A stretch of 64,000 bases of DNA from Massilia aurea (GTDB lineage Bacteria; Pseudomonadota; Gammaproteobacteria; Burkholderiales; Burkholderiaceae_D). Below are positions 47,231-56,266 of the stretch, piece by piece. The position numbers and the translations under genes are program-made. Within the stretch, counting starts at the first letter, position 1. Each line of letters opens with the position of its first letter. The stretch is from NCBI RefSeq assembly GCF_024753205.1, contig NZ_JANUGZ010000004.1:186001-250000 (forward strand), written 5' to 3'. The notes beneath the pieces are model-generated. The model ran no database searches. It worked only from the letters and a program-made list of their open reading frames with translations, and was not told the DNA's origin.

Positions 47231-47842
47231 ATGACAACGATGTTGAAATCCGTAGTAGTGGCCCTGATTGCCGTAGCGTCCGCGCAGGCGCTGGCCCAGG
47301 AATCGCCATGGCTGGTGCGTGCACGCGCCATCCAGATGGAGCCGGACAACAAATCGAGCCCGGTTGGCGGTGTGGGCGCGGCGGACACGATCAAGGTCAG
47401 CAACAAGACCATTCCCGAGCTGGATATCAGCTACTTCTTCACGCCGAACTTCGCGGCGGAACTGATCCTGACCTATCCGCAGAAGCACAATGTGACGCTG
47501 GGCGGCACCAGGATCGGCAGCTTCAAGCACTTGCCGCCCACTTTGAGCGCGCAATACCACTTCGCACCGGGCGCCACGTTCAATCCGTACGTGGGCGTGG
47601 GCGTGAACTACACGCGCATCTCGGGCGTCAAGCTGCTCAATGGCGCGGCTGACCTGGAGAACGACAGTGTCGGGCTGGCGCTGCAGGCTGGCGTTGATTT
47701 CCGCCTGGACGAGCACTGGTCGCTCAACGCGGACATCAAGCGCGTCAACATCCGCAGCGACGTGATCGTCGGTGGCGCCAATATCAGCCACCTCAAAGTC
47801 GATCCGATGCTGTTCGGCCTGGGCGTCGGTTACCGCTTCTGA
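47231..47842 (+). CDS. ompW: Outer membrane protein OmpW
   Basis: 203 residues: a Sec signal peptide (VVVALIAVASAQALAQE) and an eight-stranded barrel of the OmpW family. Diagnostic segments are WLVRARAIQMEPDN, LDISYFFTPNFAAELILTYPQKH, LPPTLSAQYHFAPGATFNPYVGVGVNYT and the C-terminal aromatic GLGVGYRF for outer-membrane assembly. A perfect FNR box lies upstream. Its last codons overlap by 13 bp the end of the convergent pabBC gene. Confidence 0.95.
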   Translation: MTTMLKSVVVALIAVASAQALAQESPWLVRARAIQMEPDNKSSPVGGVGAADTIKVSNKTIPELDISYFFTPNFAAELILTYPQKHNVTLGGTRIGSFKHLPPTLSAQYHFAPGATFNPYVGVGVNYTRISGVKLLNGAADLENDSVGLALQAGVDFRLDEHWSLNADIKRVNIRSDVIVGGANISHLKVDPMLFGLGVGYRF

Positions 47843-49656
47843 AGAAGTACGGCGCGCAGCGGCCCGCGCAGCGCGTTGCAGACGACGATGTCGTCGGCCG
47901 CTTCGAGCATCGCGCGCGTGATCACGCCTTCGCGCGCGTGCCATGCGGGCGCTGCCAGCAGCACGCCCCGCATCACACCCGGCAGCACGCCACAACTAAG
48001 GGGCGGCGTAATCCACGCGTCACCCATGCGCACGAAGACATTGCTGCGCCCACCTTCCGTCAATTCACCGCGCTCGTTGAAGAACAGCGCATCGAAGGCA
48101 CCGCGCGCTTCGGCCGCCTGCCAGGCTGCGTCGTAGCGGCTGCGCCGGCTCGTCTTGTGACGCAGGAAGATGTCGCTACTGGCCGTCGGTTCGTCGGCCA
48201 GCACCACCAGCACCGGCTCCTGCAGCGGCGCCAGCACGCCTGACGTGATCGTCAATGCGCCGGCAGCATCGACGGCCAGGCGCATGCGGTACGTGCTGTC
48301 GGTCGGCAGCGCCAGGCAGGCGGCGTCCAGGGCCGCATGCGCGGCGCCGGGGTCAAACGGGACACCGAAATAGGTGCATGAAGCGCGCAAGCGCTCGAGG
48401 TGCTGTTCGACGTGCCCGCAACCGTGTTCGCGTGAGGCGCGCAGCGTTTCGAACAGCGTGACATCGTTGGTCAGCCCGGTCAAAAAGCCTGCCTTCAACT
48501 GGCACTCCGCGAATTCGTCATGCGCTTCGCTGTCGTGGACGATGCCGGCGCCCACACCCAGTTCGCCGCGCCGTACGCCATTTGCTGGGGCCGCGAGCGC
48601 TAGCGTGCGGATCGGCACCGACAGGCAGAAGTCGCCGAACGCATGGCCCTGTGGCGCCGGATCGAACCAGCCGATCGCGCCGGTATAGACGCCGCGCGCA
48701 TCGGGCTCGAAATCGTGAATGATTTCCATCGCGCGGCGCTTGGGCGCGCCCGTGATCGAGCCGCACGGGTACAGCGCGTCAAACACATCCACCAGCGCCG
48801 CATCGGGCTTCAGGCGCGCCTGCACCGTGGACGTCATCTGCAGCACGGCGCCGTAGCGCTGCACGTCAAACAGCACGGGGGTCTGCACACTGCCCGTAAC
48901 GGCCACGCGGCCCAGGTCGTTGCGCAGCAGGTCGACGATCATCAGGTTTTCGGCGCGGTTCTTGGTGTCCTGCGCCAGGTCGTGCGCGCGCGCAGCATCG
49001 ATGTCCGCGTCACCGCTGGCGCGCGCCGTGCCCTTCATCGGCCGCGCCTGCAGCACGCCATCAGCGTGGCGCACGAACAGCTCGGGCGAGAACGACAGCA
49101 GCGCGCGGCCATCCGGCAGCGCCACCAGCGCGCCATACGGCACCGGCTGACGCGCGCGCAGGCGCGCATACAGCGCGACGAGCGGGCCGAAGGCGTCAAA
49201 GCGCAAGCGATACGTGTAGTTGACCTGGTAGGTGTCGCCCGCCTCAATGAGCGCGCGGATGCGGGCGATGGCCTCGACAAACTGCGTCTCGTCGACATTG
49301 GCCGTGATGCCGGCCACGCCGGCAATCTGGTCCGGGCCGGCGCTGCGCGTGGCGAGCCATGATGCGACCTGCTCGCCCGTCAGGTGGTCGCAGTGCGAAA
49401 ACAGCAGCACCTGCGCCAGCGGTCCATCCACGGCGCGCGCCGGCAGGTTCTGCAGGTGCGCGCCAAGTTCGTACGTCAGCAGCGGCACCGCATACAAACC
49501 CTGTTGCAGCGCGGTTTGCAGCGCCGCCAGCAGCGGCGGCCAGCCGCTGGCCTCATCACAGGTCAGCGTGCCGGCATGGCCGCGGTAGAGCCGCGAACGG
49601 GCTTCGTGCGTGGCGCGCGCATCGTCGAGCAGTGCAAAGACTTCACCAGTATCCAT
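47830..49656 (-). CDS. PabB-PabC fusion: aminodeoxychorismate synthase component I / 4-amino-4-deoxychorismate lyase
   Basis: 608 residues with both steps from chorismate to p-aminobenzoate in one chain (folate pathway). Residues about 1-350 form the chorismate-binding PabB half, with the catalytic Lys in ARPMKGTARA, then ENLMIVDLLRNDLGRV and PCGSITGAPKRRAMEII. Residues about 360-608 form the class IV aminotransferase-like PabC half (VTLFETLRA; FNERGELTEGGRSNVFVRM). The N-terminal PabB lobe is somewhat short compared with free PabB. Glutamine amidotransferase PabA is not in the window. Confidence 0.93.
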   Translation of the reverse strand: MDTGEVFALLDDARATHEARSRLYRGHAGTLTCDEASGWPPLLAALQTALQQGLYAVPLLTYELGAHLQNLPARAVDGPLAQVLLFSHCDHLTGEQVASWLATRSAGPDQIAGVAGITANVDETQFVEAIARIRALIEAGDTYQVNYTYRLRFDAFGPLVALYARLRARQPVPYGALVALPDGRALLSFSPELFVRHADGVLQARPMKGTARASGDADIDAARAHDLAQDTKNRAENLMIVDLLRNDLGRVAVTGSVQTPVLFDVQRYGAVLQMTSTVQARLKPDAALVDVFDALYPCGSITGAPKRRAMEIIHDFEPDARGVYTGAIGWFDPAPQGHAFGDFCLSVPIRTLALAAPANGVRRGELGVGAGIVHDSEAHDEFAECQLKAGFLTGLTNDVTLFETLRASREHGCGHVEQHLERLRASCTYFGVPFDPGAAHAALDAACLALPTDSTYRMRLAVDAAGALTITSGVLAPLQEPVLVVLADEPTASSDIFLRHKTSRRSRYDAAWQAAEARGAFDALFFNERGELTEGGRSNVFVRMGDAWITPPLSCGVLPGVMRGVLLAAPAWHAREGVITRAMLEAADDIVVCNALRGPLRAVLLQKR

Positions 49657-49665
49657 CCCCGGATT

Positions 49666-50244
49666 TTACGCTGCCAGCAGCAACGACAGGTGCAGCGGCG
49701 TGCCTTCCACGGGACTGACCTTGAAGCCGCTCTTGGCAAAGCGGTGCCAGCGCCCGGTGACGTAGTTCATCAACAGGCTCGCGCGGCCGGCGACATCGGC
49801 TTCCTGGCCATGGCCCTGCGTGACAGCCACGCGCAACGCCCCCTTGAACGCCAGCTCGACTTTTTCGTAAAACGCATTCATGCGGTGCTGCAGGCGCTCG
49901 TCTTCGTTGACCAGCGCGTCGCCGATCAGCACGCGCGTCATGCCCGGATTGTTCGCCGCAAAGCCCAGCAGCATCTGCACGATCGCGCGCGTCTGATCCA
50001 GGCCGCCTTCTTCGTGTTCGCTGATCTGGTTGATGACGCCGAAGACCGAGGTCTCGATGAACTCGATCAACCCTTCGTACATTTGCGCCTTGCTGGCAAA
50101 GTGACGGTACAACGCCGCTTCGGAGACGCCCAGGCGCGCGGCCAGGGCGGCGGTGGTGATTTTCTCGCCCTTGGGCTGCTCGAGCATCGCGGCCAGGGCC
50201 TGAAGGATTTGCAGCTTGCGCTGGCCGGGCTTCGTGCTTGCCAT
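49666..50244 (-). CDS. slmA: Nucleoid occlusion factor SlmA
   Basis: 192 residues, TetR fold. SlmA binds specific DNA sites and blocks FtsZ assembly over the nucleoid. The HTH (ITTAALAARLGVSEAALYRHFASKAQMYEGLIEFIE) is a close match to the SlmA type, and the C-terminal part (NPGMTRVLIGDALVNEDERLQHRMN) is the FtsZ-contact region. It lies between pabBC and the HAD nucleotidase on the same strand. Confidence 0.93.
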   Translation of the reverse strand: MASTKPGQRKLQILQALAAMLEQPKGEKITTAALAARLGVSEAALYRHFASKAQMYEGLIEFIETSVFGVINQISEHEEGGLDQTRAIVQMLLGFAANNPGMTRVLIGDALVNEDERLQHRMNAFYEKVELAFKGALRVAVTQGHGQEADVAGRASLLMNYVTGRWHRFAKSGFKVSPVEGTPLHLSLLLAA

Positions 50245-50269
50245 GGGATCCCTAGGAGTGGTTGATCGA

Positions 50270-50998
50270 TTAACGCAGCCTCGACAGCCGCGCAGGAAGT
50301 TGCCGCACGGATTTTACTTTGACATTGACGTAACCGGGGCATTTCAATGTCCTCGGCAGCGGGGCAGTTCCGATCGGATCGCTCACACGCAGATATTGGG
50401 TGACCCAGACAGTGCGCAGGCCCAGCTGGCGCGCGGTGCGCAGATTGGCCAGCGTGTCTTCGACCAGGATGCAGCGCTGCGCAGCCACGCCGTGCTTGCG
50501 CAAGAGGCGGCGCAGCATCAGCTTGGACGGCTTGGGCCGCAACTGCCGGTGCACGTGCATGTGTTCGATCGCCACATGGTGCGAGAAATGGTTGTGCAGC
50601 TTCAGGCGGCGCACGATCTCGGTCGAGTACGAGTTGGGCGCATTGGTCAGCAGGATCTTGCGGCCCGGCAGGCGGCGCAGCAGGCGCCCCAGGCCGCGCT
50701 CGAAGCGCAGCAGCTCGGCCAGCGGCCCGATATCGTGCGTCTCGCGCAGGAAGTCGGCCGGGCACACCTGGTGATGGCGCATCATGCCGAGCAGGGTCGC
50801 GCCGTAGCGCTTCCAGTACCCGACGCGCGCGGCATCGATCATCGTTTGCGTGGCAGTTTCACCGTTCTGGCTCAGCACGCGCGCGATATAGGTGTTCATG
50901 TTGGCGCTGATCGCCGGAAAAATCGCATGCGATGCGTCGTGCAGGGTGTTGTCGAGGTCGAATAACCAGACAGGTGCGCGGGGTAGGGGAGTGGCCAC
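50270..50998 (-). CDS. HAD-superfamily pyrimidine 5'-nucleotidase
   Basis: 242 residues. The HAD motif I is WLFDLDNTLHDAS (Asp nucleophile), motif II ILLTNAPN and motif III with Lys followed by LVEDTLANLRTA. This set and the HDIG-like segment THDIGPLAELLRF match the pyrimidine 5'-nucleotidase/SDT1 branch, which hydrolyses UMP/CMP. The extra basic tail of about 30 residues after the core (VKVKSVRQLPARLSRLR) is atypical. It lies between slmA and the tRNA gene; likely co-transcribed with slmA, 25 bp apart. Confidence 0.88.
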   Translation of the reverse strand: MATPLPRAPVWLFDLDNTLHDASHAIFPAISANMNTYIARVLSQNGETATQTMIDAARVGYWKRYGATLLGMMRHHQVCPADFLRETHDIGPLAELLRFERGLGRLLRRLPGRKILLTNAPNSYSTEIVRRLKLHNHFSHHVAIEHMHVHRQLRPKPSKLMLRRLLRKHGVAAQRCILVEDTLANLRTARQLGLRTVWVTQYLRVSDPIGTAPLPRTLKCPGYVNVKVKSVRQLPARLSRLR

Positions 50999-51037
50999 GG
51001 TGCGAGGCGTTGGTAAAGCAGAGGGGAGGTGAAGCGA

Positions 51038-51112
<75 letters not shown>

Positions 51113-51154
51113 GGTACTGGTTTTTCTGTGGCGATTGTTTCCGCCACAAAAAAT

Positions 51155-52084
51155 TTAATGAGACCGGATCATAGTGCCAAAAGCCTGCTCGGTCAAGACT
51201 TCGAGCAGCAATGAGTGTTCGATCCGGCCATCGATGATGTGCACGGTGTTCACGCCCGATTTGGCAGCATCGAGGGCCGATGAAATCTTGGGCAGCATGC
51301 CGCCCGAGATCGTGCCGTCGGCGAACATCTCGTCGATTTCGCGCGCCGACAGGTCGGTGACCAGGTTGCCCGATTTGTCTTGTACGCCGGCGATGTTGGT
51401 CATCATGATCAGCTTCTCGGCTTTCAGGATTTCGGCGATCTTGCCGGCGACGACGTCGGCATTGATGTTGTAGGCCTGGCCGTCCTGGCCGAAGCCGATC
51501 GGCGAAATGATCGGGATGAACGCGTCGTCCTGCAGCGCCTTGACGACGGCCGGGTTGATGGCGTCGATCTCGCCAACAAAGCCGATGTCGAGGAACTCGC
51601 CCGGTTTTTCCTTGTCGGGCATGGCCATGCGACGTGCGCGGATCAGGCCGCCATCCTTGCCGGTCAGGCCCACCGCCTGGCCACCGTAATGGTTGATCAG
51701 CATGACGATGTCCTGCTGGACTTCGCCGCCCAGCACCCACTCCACCACTTCCATGGTTTCTTCGTCGGTGATGCGCATGCCCTGCACGAACGTGCCTTGC
51801 TTGCCGATTTTTTTCAGCGCATTGTCGATCTGCGGGCCGCCGCCGTGCACCACGACCGGGTTCATCCCCACCAGCTTGAGCAGAATGACATCGCGCGCGA
51901 AGCCGTGCTTCAGGCGCTCGTCGGTCATGGCGTTGCCGCCGTATTTGATGACGATGGTCTTGCCGTGGAAATTACGGATGTACGGAAGCGCTTCGGCCAG
52001 GATCTGCGCCTTGATCGCCGGGGAGACGCCCGCGAGGTCGTTAGGTTGGTCGTCGGTGGTCAGGCTGGTCACTTGAGCGTTCAT
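51155..52084 (-). CDS. argB: Acetylglutamate kinase
   Basis: ArgB phosphorylates N-acetylglutamate in arginine synthesis. 309 residues from ATG 52084 ([13 protein letters not shown]...). The kinase core begins [17 protein letters not shown], followed by [18 protein letters not shown] and the nucleotide-binding loop [20 protein letters not shown]. The upstream in-frame ATG at 52123 would add 13 residues of no known similarity. It reads toward the tRNA, 42 bp away. Confidence 0.96.
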   Translation of the reverse strand: MNAQVTSLTTDDQPNDLAGVSPAIKAQILAEALPYIRNFHGKTIVIKYGGNAMTDERLKHGFARDVILLKLVGMNPVVVHGGGPQIDNALKKIGKQGTFVQGMRITDEETMEVVEWVLGGEVQQDIVMLINHYGGQAVGLTGKDGGLIRARRMAMPDKEKPGEFLDIGFVGEIDAINPAVVKALQDDAFIPIISPIGFGQDGQAYNINADVVAGKIAEILKAEKLIMMTNIAGVQDKSGNLVTDLSAREIDEMFADGTISGGMLPKISSALDAAKSGVNTVHIIDGRIEHSLLLEVLTEQAFGTMIRSH

Positions 52085-52254
52085 GGAGAGTCCGAAATAA
52101 TTGTCGCGAGATTTTACAGCCAAATGCCGTAAAAACAGCGTAAACCTTGTGGGGAGTGGGCGGCGTTTCGTTGTATTTTATAGCAGTACCCACCACTCTA
52201 CTCCTGCCATGCCATTCCCGCCGTTCGCCATCCAACGTCAAGGCTGTTGAGACC

Positions 52255-52446
52255 ATGAGTCATTGCACGCGCTGCGGCGCCCCGTTCAGCTGCGCCATGG
52301 CCGACGGCGACAGCGCGCCGTGCTGGTGCACGGCGTTGCCGCCGGCAGTGGCGGTGCCACAGGAAGCGGTTGGCTGCTGGTGTCCGGCATGTCTGCGCGC
52401 CCACATTGCCGCGCAGGATCAGCCTCCATCTGCCGCGCCCGTCTGA
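52255..52446 (+). CDS. Small cysteine-rich CWC family protein
   Basis: 63 residues with C-x2-C near the start (CTRCGAPFSC), then PCWCTALPP and CWCPACL, which is the CWC-family pattern (probable zinc ribbon; function unknown). ATG 52255 is preferred because the family starts at the first CxxC; the in-frame extension to 52147 is unsupported. It sits tail-to-tail with the esterase gene, 4 bp apart. Confidence 0.75.
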   Translation: MSHCTRCGAPFSCAMADGDSAPCWCTALPPAVAVPQEAVGCWCPACLRAHIAAQDQPPSAAPV

Positions 52447-52450
52447 CAAC

Positions 52451-53545
52451 TTAGCGCTGGGTACGGAAGAAGCGCATCATTTCGCGGCTGGCGTCAGGCC
52501 CCTTGCCGTCGGTATAGCTGCCCTGCGCCTGGCCGCCCGACCACGCGTGGCCGGCGCCATGCACCAGCCAGTGTTCTGCCTGCACGGTGCCATCGGTGGC
52601 CGGATACAGCGTGCGCGTGTAGGCATGGCCGTCCGGCACGTTGCCCGGTTCGGTCGTGCCCGGCTGCGGCAAATGGCGTGCGCCTTGCGCCACCACTTCT
52701 TCGCCATTGGCCGGATGGACCGTCGTATCGCGGTCGCCATGGAACACGATGACCGGCAATGGCTGGTTCTCGAGCTGGCTGCGCCGGAAATCACCCTTCA
52801 TCGCTGCCAGGGCCGACGACAAATCATTGGCCGAGGCGAACGGCAAACCCGAATGCACGCCGACGGCGGCGTACAGGTCGGGATACAGCGTGCCCATGAT
52901 GGTGGCCATCGCGCCGCCGGCCGACAGGCCGGCCACATACACCTGGCTCGCATCGACGCTGTAGGTGTCCATGATCGCCTGCGTCATGCCGGCGATGAGC
53001 GATGGCTCGCCTTCATCGCGGCGCTGGTCGACGGCATTGAACCAGTTCCAGCAGCGCGACGGGTTGGCGCTTTTACTTTGCGCCGGGTACAGCACCAGGC
53101 AGCCGACCTCTTCGGCCAGCACGTTCATTCCGGTGCCGGCAGCGAAGTCGTCGGGGTCCTGCGTGCAGCCGTGCAGCATCACCACCAGCGGCGCGGGGCC
53201 ATCCGTGTAGCTCGCTGGGACGTAGAGCTTGTAGTCACGCGTGCCAGCGGCATTTGTATGACTGCCGGCGATGAAAGTGCCGGTCAGTGGCGCGCTGGCC
53301 GTTGCTGCGGGCGCGGCCGCAGGCGTGGCGGCGGCAGCAGCAGGGGCTGGCGCGGACTGCGGCGCGGATTCCGTTGGCGTTACCGTCAGCGTGAAGTCAC
53401 GCATCTGTTGTCGGGCGACCCGGTGCAACGCGTTGACGTTGCTCATCGCTTGCCGCACTGCTGCGCCAGGGGTCACCGGACCCGAGCGCCAGAGCGTTCG
53501 GGTAGCGCTGCGCATTTGCGCCAGCATGAGTCGGTTGAGTTTCAT
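52451..53545 (-). CDS. PHB depolymerase-family esterase
   Basis: 364 residues. The catalytic core is the LpqC/PHB depolymerase type: VVMLHGCTQDPDDFAAGTGM, the nucleophile box GLSAGGAMA, an Asp in HGDRDTTVHP and a His in VHGAGHAWSGG. The first 90 residues are basic and then Ala/Pro-rich (PAPAAAAATPAAAPAA), a flexible linker rather than a clear signal peptide, so export is unsure. It may act on short PHB oligomers or other esters. The start at 53545 follows an AAAAGGAATGCC region. Confidence 0.88.
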   Translation of the reverse strand: MKLNRLMLAQMRSATRTLWRSGPVTPGAAVRQAMSNVNALHRVARQQMRDFTLTVTPTESAPQSAPAPAAAAATPAAAPAATASAPLTGTFIAGSHTNAAGTRDYKLYVPASYTDGPAPLVVMLHGCTQDPDDFAAGTGMNVLAEEVGCLVLYPAQSKSANPSRCWNWFNAVDQRRDEGEPSLIAGMTQAIMDTYSVDASQVYVAGLSAGGAMATIMGTLYPDLYAAVGVHSGLPFASANDLSSALAAMKGDFRRSQLENQPLPVIVFHGDRDTTVHPANGEEVVAQGARHLPQPGTTEPGNVPDGHAYTRTLYPATDGTVQAEHWLVHGAGHAWSGGQAQGSYTDGKGPDASREMMRFFRTQR

Positions 53546-53690
53546 GGCATTCCTTTTTTTGTGCAGTGCACCAATTTCAGGCCATGAGCTTACACGAACC
53601 TTGCCAGCGTTGCCGAACGGCCCGTATATATGCTGCTGCGTTAGATACGGAACATTGATCTTTGTGATGACATCGAGCGCCAACGCATGC

Positions 53691-54170
53691 TCAACCACAG
53701 GTTTCCACGTACTCCACCGCCGGTTTGATGCCTGCACGCATGCGCTGCAGCTTGCCCTTGCTCGCTTCGAAGATCAGCGCCTTGTTCTTGCCCTGCGCCA
53801 GCGTCAGGTACTGGCCGTTCTCGTCGTATTTATGCGGCCCGACCTTCAACGCCGGGCGATGGCGCTGCGCATCCTTCACCGACATGCGCGCCGTGATGCC
53901 GGCGCTGTTGCGCACGATCCGGTTGGCGTCCGCGCGCGTGATCACGCCGTTTTCAACCATGAAGCGCACATCGGGATACCGTTTGAAGGTCACCATCGAA
54001 CAGGCCGGGTCGGCCGGGCGGGGCGCGGCGCGCTGGCCCAGCTGGCGCTCGACGGCGCTCAGCCGCTGGCCGAATCCGATCTTGCCGTAGCCGTCGGGAG
54101 ACAGCGTCTGGGCAGAGGCGGCCGTGGACAGGCCCAACAAGCCAGCCAGGAGAACATCGTGCAATTTCAT
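53691..54170 (-). CDS. Secreted protein of unknown function
   Basis: 159 residues with a Sec signal peptide (LHDVLLAGLLGLSTAASA, cut near residue 20). The mature part is a compact domain of about 140 residues with two cysteines (PACSMV and the terminal VETCG) that could form a disulfide. The segment LSPDGYGKIGFGQRLSAVERQLG resembles domains of unknown function in other proteobacterial exported proteins, but I cannot name the family. The ATG at 54170 follows GAGGTG. Confidence 0.75.
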   Translation of the reverse strand: MKLHDVLLAGLLGLSTAASAQTLSPDGYGKIGFGQRLSAVERQLGQRAAPRPADPACSMVTFKRYPDVRFMVENGVITRADANRIVRNSAGITARMSVKDAQRHRPALKVGPHKYDENGQYLTLAQGKNKALIFEASKGKLQRMRAGIKPAVEYVETCG

Positions 54171-54281
54171 GGGCACCTCGTGCAAAGTGGCGTTGCCCCA
54201 GTATAGTAAAAGACAGGCAACACACGGCGCTGGGCTGCAAGCCGCGCGATAATGCCACTTTATTTGTCACCACTGCGAACG

Positions 54282-54476
54282 ATGGCTCCCGAACTGCAAA
54301 CCCCCGTACCGTCCCCCTGCATCAATATCTGCCAGATGGTCCCCGAGACGGGCCTGTGCCAGGGCTGCCTGCGCACCATCGATGAAATCGTCGCCTGGGG
54401 CACGGCCACGGACGATGCCAAACGCGCGATCTGGGCCGAGATCCGGCGCCGCGAAGGCGAGATCGACTGGCAGTAA
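54282..54476 (+). CDS. DUF1289 family protein
   Basis: 64 residues from ATG 54282. The motif PCINICQMVPETGLCQGCLRTIDEI with four cysteines and the Trp-rich end (WGTATDDAKRAIWAEI) is the DUF1289 signature; possible metal binding, function unknown. An upstream ATG (54252) is in frame, but a GATAAT-like -10 lies on it, so the later start fits better. The nitronate monooxygenase gene follows. Confidence 0.85.
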   Translation: MAPELQTPVPSPCINICQMVPETGLCQGCLRTIDEIVAWGTATDDAKRAIWAEIRRREGEIDWQ

Positions 54477-54564
54477 CGCTCGTTTAGAGGCAGGAATCTA
54501 GCACGGTCGTACTTTTTTCAGGGCTATAATCAGGCCCATCCTCCATCCACCACCGAGAGCTTCC

Positions 54565-55518
54565 ATGACGATGCCCGCCGCGCTGCAAGACCTGTCCCTT
54601 CCTGTCATCGCTTCGCCGATGTTCATTGCCAGCGGACTCGCGCTGGTGGCAGCCCAGTGCAAGGCCGGCATCGTTGGCTCGTTCCCGGCACTCAATGCCC
54701 GGCCGGCCGAGATGCTCGATGTCTGGCTGACCGACCTGCAGCGTGAACTGGCCGACTACGCAGCAGCCAATCCGGGCAAGAAGGTCGGCCCGATCGCCGT
54801 CAACCAGATCGTCCACCAGTCGAACGACCGCCTGGCGCATGACGTCGAAGTCTGCGTCAAGCACCAGATACCGATCATCATTTCGTCGCTGCGCGCACCG
54901 CCGCGCGAGATGATGGACGCTGTGCATTCGTACGGCGGCATCGTGCTGCACGATATCGTCTCGATCCGCCACGCCGAGAAAGCGCTGGAAGCGGGCGTCG
55001 ATGGCCTGATCCTGGTGGCCGCTGGCGCTGGTGGTCATGCAGGCGCGCTGTCGCCGTTCGCACTGGTAGGCGAAATCCGCAAGATGTTCAAGGGACCGAT
55101 CGCGCTGTCCGGCTCGATTGCCACGGGCGACGCAATCCTGGCCGCGCAGGCGATGGGCGCCGACTTTGCCTACATCGGTTCGCGCTGGCTGGCGACGAAA
55201 GAATCGAACGTCAGCGACGACTACCGCGATGCGATCGTCGAATCGACGGCGGCCGACGTCGTCTACACGAATCTGTTTACGGGCGTGCACGGCAACTACC
55301 TGAAAAAATCGATCGTCGCGGCCGGGCTGGACCCGGACAACCTGCCCGAATCGGACAAGAGCAAGATGAGCTTTGGCTCGGGCAGCGCCAAGGCCTGGCG
55401 CGACATCTGGGGCGCAGGGCAGGGCGTCGGCCTGATGGACGACGTGCCGACGGTGGCCGACATGGTCGTGCGCTTGACCGCCGAATACATGGCGGCGCGC
55501 GCGCGCCTCGCGCTTTAA
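54565..55518 (+). CDS. Nitronate monooxygenase
   Basis: 317 residues. A TIM-barrel flavoprotein (FMN) of the NMO/2-nitropropane dioxygenase family; oxidises alkyl nitronates such as propionate 3-nitronate. The start PVIASPMFIASG, the catalytic His region AAGAGGHAGALSPFALV and the phosphate-binding ALSGSIATGDAILAA are present. The C-terminal SFGSGSAKAWRDIWGAGQGVG is typical of class I. The ATG follows GAGAGCTTCC. Confidence 0.93.
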   Translation: MTMPAALQDLSLPVIASPMFIASGLALVAAQCKAGIVGSFPALNARPAEMLDVWLTDLQRELADYAAANPGKKVGPIAVNQIVHQSNDRLAHDVEVCVKHQIPIIISSLRAPPREMMDAVHSYGGIVLHDIVSIRHAEKALEAGVDGLILVAAGAGGHAGALSPFALVGEIRKMFKGPIALSGSIATGDAILAAQAMGADFAYIGSRWLATKESNVSDDYRDAIVESTAADVVYTNLFTGVHGNYLKKSIVAAGLDPDNLPESDKSKMSFGSGSAKAWRDIWGAGQGVGLMDDVPTVADMVVRLTAEYMAARARLAL

Positions 55519-55525
55519 AAAACGC

Positions 55526-56122
55526 TCAGGCTGCTGGCGCCTCGGGCTGTTTCAAATCTTCGGGCCGGATCGTCCACAGGCCCGGCAGATTGCGCCAGTA
55601 GCCATACACGTCCATCCCGAAGCCGACGACGAACTTGTTCGGCAAGCTCAAGCCGATCAGGTCGGCCGTGATCGGCTTGGCGCGGCCCAGGTCCTTGTCG
55701 GCAAACACGACGACCATCACTTCGGCTGCGCCCATGTCCAGCAGGCGCTGTTTGACGTGGGCCAGCGTCTCGCCTTCGTCGAGGATGTCGTCGACCAGCA
55801 AAATCGTGCGGCCCGCGACGTTCTGGCGCGGGATCACTTTCCATACCAATTCGCCGCCACGGTCATCGTCGCCGTAGCGGCTCACGTGGATGTAGTCGAA
55901 GTCGAGCGGGAAGGCCAGTTGCGGCAGCAGGGTGCCGGTGAACACGACCGCGCCGCCCATCACGCCCAGCACGAGCGGGAACTCGGTGGCGCCTGGCGCG
56001 GCAAAGCGCGCATTGAGCTGGTCGGCGACGCTGGTAACAGCGGCCTGGACTTCAGTCGGAGTGACGATCTGCGTGGCGTTCGCCAACAGCGCGCGGGCGC
56101 GCTCATGATGAAAATCGAGCAT
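55526..56122 (-). CDS. hpt: Hypoxanthine-guanine phosphoribosyltransferase
   Basis: 198 residues. Salvage of hypoxanthine and guanine with PRPP. The PRPP loop is ILLVDDILDEGETL, the base-recognition part is VFADKDLGR and GFGMDVYGYWRNLPGLW. The N-terminal 30 residues are helical and slightly longer than in E. coli Hpt. It ends 8 bp after the nitronate monooxygenase stop (convergent) and starts divergently from the aminopeptidase P gene. Confidence 0.93.
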   Translation of the reverse strand: MLDFHHERARALLANATQIVTPTEVQAAVTSVADQLNARFAAPGATEFPLVLGVMGGAVVFTGTLLPQLAFPLDFDYIHVSRYGDDDRGGELVWKVIPRQNVAGRTILLVDDILDEGETLAHVKQRLLDMGAAEVMVVVFADKDLGRAKPITADLIGLSLPNKFVVGFGMDVYGYWRNLPGLWTIRPEDLKQPEAPAA

Positions 56123-56266
56123 GGGTCTCTATGTCTGGTGGATGCCGCGTCATTATGCGTGATCCCCGGGCTGGAGGGTGTTCCGGTTGGGGCGCCCCGC
56201 GTATGTCGGCGGCGCCAAATGGGGCGTATCATACGCAGCTTGGAAAACCAATCGACGCCTCCGCCC